From contig NZ_CP107852.1 in assembly GCF_036346875.1 (NCBI RefSeq), positions 7,006,001-7,070,000 on the forward strand: 64,000 nucleotides of DNA. Direction: 5' to 3'. The notes under the pieces were generated by a model. The model saw only the letters and a list, made by a program, of their open reading frames with translations, did not search any database and had not been told where the DNA came from. Shown here piece after piece: positions 16,667-24,922 of the stretch. The stretch's first letter is position 1; every line of letters begins with the position of its first letter. The stretch comes from Nocardia sp. NBC_00508 (lineage in GTDB: Bacteria > Actinomycetota > Actinomycetes > Mycobacteriales > Mycobacteriaceae). The translations under genes and the position numbers were made by a program.

Positions 16667-17009
16667 TCATACGGCCGAACCAGGGGACAGCGACGGGTGC
16701 GCGCACAGGAAGTAGAGCCACAGTGAGTCGTCCGTGCCTGGCACCGGACCTCTCGGCGGCTCGACCTCCACGGCAAGTTCCCGTCCCCGCCGTGAGGTTT
16801 CGGCCCGGGCGGGCGTCGAGGAACTTGCGCCAGGCGCCCGCGACCAGCCAGGCTTTCGCATCACGCAGTGGATCCTCCGGCCAGTTCTCCAGCGCGCGAA
16901 TCCGGGCCTCCTGCACGGCATCCTCGGCCGAGGCGAAGTCGGCTCCGCGCCGGACGAGGACACCGATCACCGCGGGCACGAGCTCCCGCAGCAGCGACTC
17001 GTTCGACAT
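16667..17009 (-). pseudogene. Frameshifted and truncated ECF sigma-factor gene (DUF6596-type)
   Basis: From ATG 17009 the frame reads ESLLRELVPAVIGVLVRRGA and AEDAVQEARIRALENWPEDP, the sigma region 2 of large ECF factors. After AWRKFLDA it shifts frame and continues with RAETSRRGRELAVEVEPP and DDSLWLYFLCAHPSLSPGSA. It then stops, at a point where the family continues with region 4 and a long C-terminal domain. About a quarter of the ~400-aa protein is left. Confidence 0.7.
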
Positions 17010-17163
17010 CCGCAGCGACGAATTTTCGGATCTTTCTCGGACCCAGCGGGGACGGCACCTGAAGATCAGCTGCGGAAGGGAGTTCATTCGGCCCGAAACC
17101 GCGAGTGGTCGATGCGCCGGTCGAGCACGAAGCCACCGCCGCGCTTCGCCGTATTCCGGTACC

Positions 17164-18636
17164 TCAGCTCGACCGTTCCCGCGGCATGCGCAGGTCGTAC
17201 TGCGCAATCTTGCGGTAGAGGGTGGCGCGGCTCATGCCGAGTTCGGCGGCAGCCCGGGCCATCGTAATGCTGGTGGTCGAGAGCACGCGCACGATCTCAC
17301 CGCGCTCGAACGCCTCGATACGGGAGAGGTGGCGGGTGCTGCCGGCCAGCAGTTGCGGCGGCAGGTCGGCGAGGTCGATCGCATCGCACCGGCTCGCCAG
17401 GTGTGACACCACCTGGGACAGTTCGTTGACGTTGCCGGGCCAGTCGTAGCCGCGCAACGCCCGCTGGGCCGCGGCGCTGATGGTGATCTCGCGACCGCGC
17501 ACTCGGCACGTCAGGTGCGCAGCCAGGGTCCCGACGTCATCGGGCCGATCACGCAGAGCGGGCACCGGGACGACGGTATCGATGCGTGCGGCCAGCGATG
17601 CGGGGATGTCCGCGAAGTGTTCGGCGGTGACCGCGAACGGCGCAATGTCGCCGTGGCGGTCGAGGAGGTCGCGCAGTTGTTCGGCGGCCCAGACCGGCAG
17701 CGCGTCGACGTCGCGCACGATCACCGCGGTGTGAGCCTTGTCGAGTTCGGGTGTCCAGAGTCCCAGCCACGTGTCGACATCGGCCGGTGCCGGCGTGCCT
17801 GCCGAGAGGATGCGGTCGCGGGGGTAGGCGCGCCGGGCGGCCTGGGCGAGGGCGGTCGCGCGACCGGAACCGGATTCGCCCACCGCGGCGACGATCCGTC
17901 CGGATGTCATCGCCTGTTCGGCGGCGGCGACCGCCTCGTTCCACGGCCGCGACAGAGCAGCGACGGTGCCCGATCCGGGCTCGAGGCGAGGCACCTCGAC
18001 GCGGAAGACCTGGCCGCGCGTCGTGCGGCGCGGTGACCGGCCGCTCGAGCGGGCAAGCATGAGTGCGGCGGTGTTGCTCGCGGCCGAGCGAGCCAGTGCC
18101 AGCAGTAGATTGCTGGACGACTGTGACCAGGTGGTGAGGTTGACGCTGCCTTCAAGTCGGCCGGATGTCGGGTCGAGCACCGGGACTGCGGCGCAGGTGA
18201 ATGTGCACAAGCTCAGCGCGTAGTGCTGGTCGGCGCGCACCAATGTCGGCACCCGGTCGGCGAGGGCCAGCCCCAGCCCGTTGGTGCCCACGTCGCGTTC
18301 GGCGTAGCCGAAGCCCGGTGCCAGATGTACGTCGTCGAGCGCGTCGAGCAGTGCGCGGTCACCGCTGAGCCGGCTGAGCACCACGCCGTCGGCGTCGGCG
18401 AGCATCATGCCGACTGGCTCGTCGGCCAGGGTCGAGTGCAGATCGGCCAGCACTTCGCTACCGCACCGGAAGAACAGCGACCCGAGGTTCTCGGTGCCGG
18501 TGAATACCGGATCGATCTCCTCCAGCGGCACGCCGTAGTCCTCGCTGCGTTGCCATGACGCCAGCAATCGCTTCGAGACGTCGCTCGTGCGGCGGTCGAC
18601 CAGTTCGTGACGCCTGACCCGTTTCATGTCCGTCAT
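17164..18636 (-). CDS. MimR-like GAF/AAA-like/Fis activator
   Basis: Codes for 490 aa from ATG 18636, preceded by AGGAGGAGG. An N-terminal GAF-type region (about 60-220; APGFGYAERDVGTNGLGLAL) is followed by a shrunken AAA domain with VGESGSGRATALAQ as Walker A (Arg in place of the usual Lys) and no sigma54-contacting GAFTGA motif. A Fis-type helix-turn-helix closes the protein (ARAAAELGMSRATLYRKIAQ). This is the layout of the MimR/AcoR-like activators that in Mycobacterium and Rhodococcus switch on propane/acetone monooxygenase operons. The alcohol dehydrogenase and gene fragments downstream support that origin, but the monooxygenase genes are missing. Confidence 0.8.
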   Translation of the reverse strand: MTDMKRVRRHELVDRRTSDVSKRLLASWQRSEDYGVPLEEIDPVFTGTENLGSLFFRCGSEVLADLHSTLADEPVGMMLADADGVVLSRLSGDRALLDALDDVHLAPGFGYAERDVGTNGLGLALADRVPTLVRADQHYALSLCTFTCAAVPVLDPTSGRLEGSVNLTTWSQSSSNLLLALARSAASNTAALMLARSSGRSPRRTTRGQVFRVEVPRLEPGSGTVAALSRPWNEAVAAAEQAMTSGRIVAAVGESGSGRATALAQAARRAYPRDRILSAGTPAPADVDTWLGLWTPELDKAHTAVIVRDVDALPVWAAEQLRDLLDRHGDIAPFAVTAEHFADIPASLAARIDTVVPVPALRDRPDDVGTLAAHLTCRVRGREITISAAAQRALRGYDWPGNVNELSQVVSHLASRCDAIDLADLPPQLLAGSTRHLSRIEAFERGEIVRVLSTTSITMARAAAELGMSRATLYRKIAQYDLRMPRERSS

Positions 18637-18836
18637 GGGCGCCTCCTCCTGAACCGCGCGATCACAGCGGCGTGATCCGCTTGCAACCCACCGTGCCACC
18701 GCCGGTCCGCCGACGCCGTAGTTCTGGCGTCTCAGAATGAGACGCCGACGCCCTCGTCGGCCGTCTCCGGCCGCCCTACACTCCGATCTCGGCCTGTGAT
18801 GGTCACCACATAGACTTCGTTCGAGGAGCGCAGCCC

Positions 18837-18969
18837 ATGTACCGCAAGGATGCCACCAGCTACTTCATCGTCGACGCTCACGTCGCGCTGCGGGATGCCC
18901 GGCCGGAGTACCAGCGCAACATTCACGGCATGCAGTTCATCGACTGCTTCCACGACTACCACCGTAATC
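18837..18969 (+). pseudogene. N-terminal fragment of an amidohydrolase of the propane monooxygenase locus
   Basis: From ATG 18837 the residues YRKDATSYFIVDAHVALRDA, then RPEYQRNIHGMQFIDCFHDY, match the start of the amidohydrolase encoded beside prm/mim genes. The metal-binding HxH motif is altered (DAHVAL rather than DxHxH). The similarity ends after ~44 residues at about 18969, where another gene fragment begins in a different frame; the full enzyme has more than 300 residues. Confidence 0.6.
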
Positions 18970-18970
18970 G

Positions 18971-19099
18971 CCGGATTCGGAGCTCCCTGGAGTCTCGCCC
19001 GCGGGCGAGGTCGAGGTACGCCTGCGGTTGCCGAGGTCGTTCTGCTCGCCGAACTTCGCCTACCTGATGGCTTCGGACACGACCGCACTCACCACCTGA
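18971..19099 (+). pseudogene. C-terminal fragment of a DUF59/metal-sulfur cluster assembly protein
   Basis: Starting at 18971, two bases out of frame with the amidohydrolase fragment, the frame reads SPAGEVEVRLRLPRSFCSPN and FAYLMASD up to TGA 19097-19099. This resembles the RLRLPTFFCAPNF stretch of DUF59 (MIP18-like) proteins encoded between the amidohydrolase and alcohol dehydrogenase genes in prm-type operons. No start codon or other domain sequence remains. The direct joining of the two fragments marks a deletion end. Confidence 0.55.
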
Positions 19100-19115
19100 C
19101 CGGAGAAGGAACACC

Positions 19116-20150
19116 ATGAGCACCATGCGAGCCGTCCAGGTCGTCGGCTACCACCGCAACCTCGAGATGACGGAGGTCGAGGCGCCCACTCCTACCGGGC
19201 CCTTCGACGTCGTCGTGAAAATCGGCGGCGCCGGAGTGTGCCGGACCGACCTGCACATTCTGGAAGGGCAGTGGGCCGAGACATCCCAGGTGCGGTTGCC
19301 GTACACGATCGGCCACGAGAACGCCGGCTGGGTGCACGCGGTCGGTTCCGCGGTCGCCAACGTGGCCGAAGGCGACAAGGTCATCGTGCACCCGCTGATC
19401 ACCTGCGGGCTGTGCCGCGCCTGCCGCTCGGGCGACGACGTGCACTGTGCGGCCAACGCCTTCCCCGGCATCGACACCAACGGCGGCTACGCCGACTACC
19501 TCAGGACCTCTGCCCGCAGTGTGGTCAGGATCGACGACTCGCTCGAGCCGGCCGACGTCGCCGCATTGGCCGACGCCGGGCTCACCGCCTACCACGCCGC
19601 GGCCAAGGCCGCCCGCCGCCTGACCCCGCGCGACCGCGCCGTCGTCATCGGGGCGGGCGGGCTGGGCCACATCGGGATCCAGGTACTCAAAGCCCTCACC
19701 CCGGCCGAACTGATCGTCGTCGACCGCAACCCCGATGCCCTGAATCTCGCTGCAGCGATCGGCGCCGACCGCACCGTGGTCGCCGATGGCAGCCACGTCG
19801 AGCAGGTGCTGGACCTGACCGGCGGCCACGGCGCCGAAACCGTGGTCGACTTCGTCGGTGAAGGCGGCGCCACCGCCGAAGGCATCCGGATGCTACGCAG
19901 GGCAGGCGATTACCACATCGTCGGCTACGGCGAAAACATCGAGGTGCCGACGATCGACATCGTCTCCACCGAGATCAACATCATCGGAAACCTCGTCGGC
20001 TCCTACAACGACCTGTGTGACCTCATGGCACTCGCCGCGCGCGGCGCGGTCACCCTGCACACACAGAAATACGCCCTCGACGACTTCCAGTCCGCCCTCG
20101 ACGACCTCGACGCGGGCAAGGTCCGCGGCCGGGCCATCCTCGTTCCCTAG
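19116..20150 (+). CDS. Zinc-dependent NAD(P) alcohol dehydrogenase of propane-monooxygenase type
   Basis: Codes for 344 aa. Catalytic zinc ligands are Cys42 (AGVCRTDLH) and the GHE motif at His67/Glu68; the structural zinc lobe is CGLCRACRSGDDVHC. The Rossmann motif is VVIGAGGLGHIGIQV. The sequence is strongly like the ADH associated with prm/mim operons, which oxidises 2-propanol or 1-propanol made from propane. Here it follows the amidohydrolase/DUF59 scar and is intact, so it may have been kept for alcohol oxidation alone. GGAGAAGG lies before the start. A quinol-monooxygenase-like gene follows 9 bp downstream. Confidence 0.88.
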   Translation: MSTMRAVQVVGYHRNLEMTEVEAPTPTGPFDVVVKIGGAGVCRTDLHILEGQWAETSQVRLPYTIGHENAGWVHAVGSAVANVAEGDKVIVHPLITCGLCRACRSGDDVHCAANAFPGIDTNGGYADYLRTSARSVVRIDDSLEPADVAALADAGLTAYHAAAKAARRLTPRDRAVVIGAGGLGHIGIQVLKALTPAELIVVDRNPDALNLAAAIGADRTVVADGSHVEQVLDLTGGHGAETVVDFVGEGGATAEGIRMLRRAGDYHIVGYGENIEVPTIDIVSTEINIIGNLVGSYNDLCDLMALAARGAVTLHTQKYALDDFQSALDDLDAGKVRGRAILVP

Positions 20151-20159
20151 GAGAGCACC

Positions 20160-20483
20160 ATGATCTTCATCGTCGTGAAATTCGAGACCCGCCCGGAGTG
20201 GGCCGAGCGCTGGCCGGACCTGGTCGCCGAGTTCACCGAAGGCACCCGCGCCGAAGACGGCAATCTCTGGTTCGAGTGGTCCCGCAGCCTGGCCAACCCA
20301 GCCGAATACGTACTGGTGGAGGCATTTCGGGACGCCGACGCCGGCCGAGCTCACGTCACCAGCGCGCACTTCGAGAAAGCGATGGCGGAACTGCCGCGCG
20401 CTCTTGCTGCCACTCCGAAGATCATCAGCCAGACCATCGACGCCACCGGCTGGTCGGAAATGGGCGAGATGACCGTGGCGTGA
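20160..20483 (+). CDS. Antibiotic-biosynthesis-monooxygenase (ABM) fold protein, putative quinol monooxygenase
   Basis: Codes for 107 aa, the normal size of the YgiN/ABM ferredoxin-like fold. MIFIVVKFETRPEWAERW, GNLWFEWSRSLANPAEYVLV and AGRAHVTSAHFEKAMAEL correspond to the family's strand-helix pattern with the conserved His near HVTSAHF. Such dimeric proteins oxidise quinols or act as heme/aldehyde partners, but many have no known reaction. It lies 9 bp behind the alcohol dehydrogenase with GGAGAG before its start and belongs to the same operon. Confidence 0.8.
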   Translation: MIFIVVKFETRPEWAERWPDLVAEFTEGTRAEDGNLWFEWSRSLANPAEYVLVEAFRDADAGRAHVTSAHFEKAMAELPRALAATPKIISQTIDATGWSEMGEMTVA

Positions 20484-20518
20484 GTGGTGCACCATCTAAA
20501 GGCTCAGCTACAAACGGA

Positions 20519-21262
20519 TCAGTGAAGCTCGAACCTGCCGGTGATGGCGGCGAGCAGCTCGGAACGCTGTGGATAATTGCCCGCGTACCAAGGACATGCG
20601 ATATCGAGCGCTACCACCCGGCCCGTGTCGACAATTCTCTGAATCGCGTCGAGCACGGTGTTGCGAGGCGGCCCACCGGGTACGGGGTATCGCAGTCCGG
20701 GGACTTCGTCGCCATCTATCACGTCAACGTCGACATGGAGGACAATCGGATCCTCCGGCAGGTGAATCTGCTCGACCGAGCAACGGCGGATAGCAGCGGT
20801 CGAAAGGAACTCGCTTTCAGCGGGATCGAGGTCGCGTGCGTCGACGAGGGTGGCCTGCCGTTCGGTGAGAGGTCTGAGGCCGAGGGGCTCGACCATGCGA
20901 TCTGCGTGCGCTCCGAGAGCTAGCCGCAGCGCCATTCCACCGATGTATCCGGACGTCGAAGATTCGAGCGTGTGGACGTCGCCGTGCGCATCGAACCATA
21001 TTATCGAGGGATCGACCCCTCTTCTTTGCACGCCGGCCAAGACGCCCAACGAAACCGTGCAGTCTCCCGAGACCACGAGCGGCGTCTCCTCGGCCTCGGA
21101 CACAGCGTCAGCCACTACTCGGTAGAGCGAGACCAGGCGCTCCCAGATGTTCCCCTCCGGGAGATCCGGCACGACCATTCGGTGACCTCCACCCGGGAGG
21201 GGGAAGTTCTCCGCGGGAAGCTGCTCATCCTGATGGAACGGCACAACGATGATCGACGACAT
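20519..21262 (-). CDS. Arginase/agmatinase-family (ureohydrolase) protein
   Basis: Codes for 247 aa, shorter than typical ~300-aa ureohydrolases. The manganese-binding elements are present: VVSGDCTVSLG (with Cys where most have His), WFDAHGDVHT, HVDVDVIDGDEVPG and ALDIACPWY. The Asp of DAHxD and DxDxxD are intact, but the first metal-binding His is replaced, as in several actinobacterial arginase-like proteins, and could change metal occupancy. Substrate unknown. It converges with the ABM gene and stands alone. Confidence 0.75.
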   Translation of the reverse strand: MSSIIVVPFHQDEQLPAENFPLPGGGHRMVVPDLPEGNIWERLVSLYRVVADAVSEAEETPLVVSGDCTVSLGVLAGVQRRGVDPSIIWFDAHGDVHTLESSTSGYIGGMALRLALGAHADRMVEPLGLRPLTERQATLVDARDLDPAESEFLSTAAIRRCSVEQIHLPEDPIVLHVDVDVIDGDEVPGLRYPVPGGPPRNTVLDAIQRIVDTGRVVALDIACPWYAGNYPQRSELLAAITGRFELH

Positions 21263-21515
21263 GGAGAAAATCTAGCTTCCGATGCGAGCGGCTACTAGCA
21301 AATTCGAAACTCGCCCATTCACCGCGTGATTGATGGGAGCGCGAATCAGATGGCCCCTCCGTGGGCTGGACATGAAAATCCTGTCATGCCGCCCACCGGC
21401 ACCATCCCCGACCATCTTCACATCAGACATCAAGTTCCCAGAGGTGGGGAAGGTGTGTACGGGGTGGTCGTGCTGGGACATTAGCGTGGGAATCTCCGCC
21501 CCAACAAACGGGTGA

Positions 21516-21538
21516 TGATCCGTCTGTCGGACGGATCA
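21516..21538. promoter_or_regulatory. Perfect inverted repeat upstream of the DUF1444-like gene
   Basis: TGATCCGTC (21516-21524) and GACGGATCA (21530-21538) flank a 5-bp centre, 28 bp before the ATG at 21567. It could be an operator or a hairpin in the transcript leader. The other ~250 bp between 21263 and 21516 show no gene. Confidence 0.5.
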
Positions 21539-21566
21539 GTAGATGTTGTGCGAAGGCAAGGTGTGG

Positions 21567-22787
21567 ATGTCGATACCCGAGGAGCGGACTGCGCAACGGC
21601 AGTTGGCGTTGCAGGTCTATCAGGAAATGATGAAAGCTGGCGCCACCCGCGTGTCCTATGACCCAGATGAGTTCGTCATCCGATACAACGGCGGCATGGT
21701 GCTCAGTCTGAGCAACCTCTTCCAGCAGGTGCGGGATTCCTCTGCCGAGGAACGACGCGCTGAGGTGGAGCGGTTCGTCACCGTGATGCTCGCCCCGTCT
21801 CTGACACTGTCGAGCTGGGACCAGGTCCGTCCGCTGTTGCGACCCGTTCTGCGGCCCTGCACGTACGTGCTCGAAAATTCCGGTTCCCGGTTGCGGCGGC
21901 CGGCGTTTCCGTTCATCGACGAGATGGTGGCGATCGACGAGCCCGGCCGGATCCAACTCCCGGCAGAACAGCAGCTGGTCGAATGGGGCGTGGGCGCGGA
22001 GGAGGTGTTCGACGCCGCGCGGCAGAATCTCGCGGAAACGGTGATCGCGACCGAGTTCGATGAGGGTGCCATAGTCCGCATCGTCGTCGAGGACTCGAGC
22101 TATCTCCCGTCGTGGCTGCTCGTCCCGGGCTGGTTGGCGGCGTGCACCAGTAGCTACCGGCACCGGCCAGTGGCATTCATTCCGGATCACACGTCGTTGA
22201 TTGTCGCTCCAGGTGATCCGGAACTGCTCGAGCATCTGTATCAGACCGTGGAGCAGGAAGTTCGTGAAGCCGCCCGCCCCCTGTCACCGCAGGCCTACAC
22301 AGTTGACGACAACGGGATGGTGGTCCCACTGGACCAGGCGATCACCGGACCGTTGCCGCCCGCCGTCGACCGAGCCCGTACGCTGCTGGCCTGCACCCGA
22401 TACGGAGAGCAGCGTGAGTGGCTGGAGGAGAAATACGGCTTCGACGCGGTTGTGAGCGGGGACTTCGACGATGACGAGTCTGCGTCTCTCTTCTTCGCCG
22501 ACATCATGGTGCGGCAACAGGAGGATGATGGTTCGCCGCAGATGGTGACGGTGTGGGGCGAGGGGGTGCACGCGTCACTGCCCGAGGCGGACTACATCGC
22601 TTTCGTACGTGAGGAGATGGACCAGATACTCACGGTTCCGTTCCATACCGCGGTGGAGATCACCGGCATCACTCCGATCCCCGGGCTTCGCCCGACCCGA
22701 TACCGTGCGGTCGACTGGCCCAACCACGTTGCATGGTCCCGCCTTTCGGAGGAAGGTGTGACGACCGAACCGGCAAGCCGAAGCTGA
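21567..22787 (+). CDS. DUF1444-like protein, unknown function
   Basis: Codes for 406 aa, soluble, without signal peptide. The N-terminal region VSYDPDEFVIRYNGGMVLSL and SNLFQQVRDSSAEERRAEVE resembles DUF1444-type proteins, and the internal layout of alternating alpha/beta segments (VERFVTVMLAPSL, RPLLRPVLRP) fits. The C-terminal half (AITGPLPPAVDRARTLLACT) is less typical. ATG 21567 is preferred over 21543 because it follows AAGG at a good distance. No enzyme signature is seen. It converges on the broken HEAT-repeat gene. Confidence 0.55.
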   Translation: MSIPEERTAQRQLALQVYQEMMKAGATRVSYDPDEFVIRYNGGMVLSLSNLFQQVRDSSAEERRAEVERFVTVMLAPSLTLSSWDQVRPLLRPVLRPCTYVLENSGSRLRRPAFPFIDEMVAIDEPGRIQLPAEQQLVEWGVGAEEVFDAARQNLAETVIATEFDEGAIVRIVVEDSSYLPSWLLVPGWLAACTSSYRHRPVAFIPDHTSLIVAPGDPELLEHLYQTVEQEVREAARPLSPQAYTVDDNGMVVPLDQAITGPLPPAVDRARTLLACTRYGEQREWLEEKYGFDAVVSGDFDDDESASLFFADIMVRQQEDDGSPQMVTVWGEGVHASLPEADYIAFVREEMDQILTVPFHTAVEITGITPIPGLRPTRYRAVDWPNHVAWSRLSEEGVTTEPASRS

Positions 22788-22915
22788 GGGCCGGGGTCGC
22801 CGTAGTAGCCGAAAGGAATCTCCCGTGATACGGGCGGCTACCGACAGGTAGTCGTCTCCGTTGGTTGCGGAGTTCGGGGCACAGGTTTAGCCTGCGGAAA
22901 CACCGTACGGCGCAG

Positions 22916-22947
22916 GGTGTCTCGTGAACGAACGTTGGTGAGACACC
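22916..22947. terminator. Possible hairpin between convergent genes
   Basis: GGTGTCTC (22916-22923) and GAGACACC (22940-22947) are perfect 8-bp arms around a 16-nt loop, in the 221-bp gap between the convergent DUF1444-like and HEAT genes. No T-run follows, so a role in termination is only suggested. Confidence 0.35.
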
Positions 22948-23008
22948 ATGTACGGCAGAACGTTTGCGCAGGTTGGAGTACCGCGCCGGTCCCCCGACCA
23001 GTCCCGGC

Positions 23009-23494
23009 TCAAGCCTCGAAGATGCTGTCGAGTGCGCTTCGACAGTCGTGGCAAAGCTCGATATCGTTTCCCGCACCGATATCGCGTCGGCGCGGTCGTG
23101 CCAGTTCGGCCGCCAGCAGTGGTGCGGCGACCTCGGCGGCGGGCCCGATCTCGGCGAAACACTTTGCGGCGTAGCTCAGCAAGTTCGCGTGGAACTCCCC
23201 GATGGCTTGGCGCGGTTTGAGCGCGGTGGTGCTCAGCTCGAGCAGTGCGGTCACCGTAGGTTCGGGCTCGCCACTGATGCGCCACATTGCGATGGCGGCG
23301 TCGACTGCCAGCCACAGGCGCGCCCTGTCATCGACAAAGCGACGCAGTGCCGGTACACAGCCGGCGGCGACGGGCCCCATTGTCTTCGCGACCGCGACCG
23401 CGCGGGGATACAACCCCGGATCCCCAGCCTCCAGCGCGGCCGTCACCTGAGCTGACGCCGGTTCGGGGTCTCCGACCAAACGCCAGAGCGACAC
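23009..23494 (-). pseudogene. 3' part of a HEAT-repeat protein gene, separated by the IS256-type element
   Basis: This 162-codon segment continues the gene at 24914-26339 once the inserted element and one 9-bp target duplicate are removed: the join reads VRLEAAVSL then WRLVGDPEPASAQVTAAL, in frame. It contains further HEAT-like helical pairs (DDRARLWLAVDAAIAMWRI, LLSYAAKCFAEIGPAAEV) and ends at the stop 23009-23011. It has no own start and is not expected to be expressed. Confidence 0.8.
23486..23494. repeat. 9-bp target-site duplication, left copy
   Basis: GAGCGACAC directly abuts the left inverted repeat of the IS element and is repeated exactly at 24914-24922 beside the right one. Confidence 0.85.
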
Positions 23495-23518
23495 GGTCAA
23501 GTCCAAGCGGGTGGTGTA
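23495..23518 (+). repeat. IS element left terminal inverted repeat
   Basis: Reads GGTCAAGTCCAAG, then CGGGTGGTGTA, and matches the reverse complement of 24890-24913 at 17 or more of 24 positions. Confidence 0.8.
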
Positions 23519-23548
23519 TCGGGGTGATTGCCGCGTGACCCTGTTCGG

Positions 23549-24781
23549 TCAGGCGGTCAGTGCTGGGGTGGTGTCCTCCTGTTCGGCGGGGTCGGTGAGG
23601 CCGCGGGAGCGGGCCAGCACGTCGAGGCCGAGGTAGCGGCGGCCTTCGATCCATTCGTCGTGTTGCTCGGCGAGCACGGCGCCGACGAGCCGGATGATGG
23701 CTTGACGGTCGGGGAAGATGCCGACGACGTCGGTGCGGCGGCGGATTTCCTTGTTCAGCCGCTCTTGGGGGTTGTTGCTCCAGATCTGGCGCCAGATCTG
23801 CTTGGGGAACGCGGTGAACGACAGCAGGTCAGCGCGTGCTGCGTCGAGGTGTCCGGCCACCTTCGGCAGTTTCTCGGTCAGTGCATCGAGCATCCGATCA
23901 TATTGGGCAGCAACCGATTCGGCGTCTGCCTGGTCGAACGCCGAGTGCAACAGAGTCCGCACCCACGGCCACGACGATTTCGGGGTGATCGACATGAGGT
24001 TCACCGTGTAATGCGTACGACACCGCTGCCAGGCAGCTCCGGGCAGTGTCGCGCCGATCGCGGCGACCAGCCCGGCGTGGGCGTCGGACGTGACAAGGCT
24101 GACGCCGGACAGGCCGCGGGCGACCAGGTCGCGGAAGAATGCCAGCCAGCCCGCGCCGTCCTCGCCGCTGGTGACCTGGATGCCGAGGATCTCGCGGTAG
24201 CCATCGGCGTTGACACCGGTCGCGATCAGGGCATGCACGTTGACCACGCGGCCGTTCTCGCGGACTTTGAGCACCAGCGCGTCCGCGGCGAGAAACGTGT
24301 ACGGGCCTTGGTCGAGTGGTCGGGTGCGGAACGCTTCGACCTGGGCGTCGAGGTCGGCGGCCATGATCGACACCTGGGACTTGGAAAGCTTTGTCACACC
24401 GAGTGATTCGACCAGTTTCTCCATGCGGCGGGTGGACACACCGAGCAGGTAGCAGGTCGCCACCACCGAGGTGAGCGCGCGTTCGGCGCGTTTGCGGCGC
24501 TCGAGCAACCAATCCGGGAAATAGGAGCCCGAGCGCAGCTTCGGGATCGCGATGTCGATCGTGCCGACACGAGTGTCGAAGTCGCGGTGGCGGTACCCGT
24601 TTCGTGAGTTCACCCGCTCGTCGGATCGTTCGCCGTAGCCGGCGCCACACACCGTGTCGGCTTCAGCGCTCATCAATGCCTGGATGAACGTGGACATCAT
24701 GTTGCGCAGCAGATCCGGGCTCGCGACGGCGAGTTGGTCCGACAGCATCTTGGATGGGTCGATAGGCTGGACAGAGGTCAT
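23549..24781 (-). CDS. IS256-family (Mutator-type) transposase
   Basis: Codes for 410 aa, the normal length. The DDE residues are visible: Asp in TFLAADALVLKVREN, Asp in GVSLVTSDAHAGLVAAIG, and Glu in NPQERLNKEIRRRTDVVGIF, with the conserved CRTHYTVNL between them. The N-terminus (LLRNMMSTFIQALMSAEADT and YGERSDERVNSRNGYRHRDF) is the family DNA-binding region. ATG 24781 (MTSVQPIDP) is chosen over an earlier in-frame start at 24832. The gene is complete and likely active. Confidence 0.92.
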   Translation of the reverse strand: MTSVQPIDPSKMLSDQLAVASPDLLRNMMSTFIQALMSAEADTVCGAGYGERSDERVNSRNGYRHRDFDTRVGTIDIAIPKLRSGSYFPDWLLERRKRAERALTSVVATCYLLGVSTRRMEKLVESLGVTKLSKSQVSIMAADLDAQVEAFRTRPLDQGPYTFLAADALVLKVRENGRVVNVHALIATGVNADGYREILGIQVTSGEDGAGWLAFFRDLVARGLSGVSLVTSDAHAGLVAAIGATLPGAAWQRCRTHYTVNLMSITPKSSWPWVRTLLHSAFDQADAESVAAQYDRMLDALTEKLPKVAGHLDAARADLLSFTAFPKQIWRQIWSNNPQERLNKEIRRRTDVVGIFPDRQAIIRLVGAVLAEQHDEWIEGRRYLGLDVLARSRGLTDPAEQEDTTPALTA

Positions 24782-24889
24782 CGCGTGAAACTTTCTTCCT
24801 TCAGTGACTTGGTAGGTCTGTTGAAGGATCACGCGGTGACCACCCTCTACTCGGCTACGACACGCCCAGACTTTGCTGGTGTCCGGTCG

Positions 24890-24913
24890 TACACCATCCT
24901 GCTGGACTCAACC
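24890..24913 (-). repeat. IS element right terminal inverted repeat
   Basis: On the minus strand reads GGTTGAGTCCAGC, then AGGATGGTGTA, paired with the left repeat at 23495-23518. Confidence 0.8.
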
Positions 24914-24922
24914 GAGCGACAC
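24914..24922. repeat. 9-bp target-site duplication, right copy
   Basis: GAGCGACAC, identical to 23486-23494. Confidence 0.85.

Larger units (their letters stand above)
23495..24913 (-). mobile_element. Complete IS256-family insertion sequence (1419 bp)
   Basis: The element is bounded by imperfect 24-bp terminal inverted repeats (23495-23518 and 24890-24913), which begin GGTCAAGTCC and GGTTGAGTCC and both end TGGTGTA. It carries one transposase gene on the minus strand and is flanked by a perfect 9-bp direct repeat of target DNA. It interrupts a HEAT-repeat gene. The intact ends, intact transposase and exact duplication indicate a recent, possibly still mobile copy. Confidence 0.88.
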
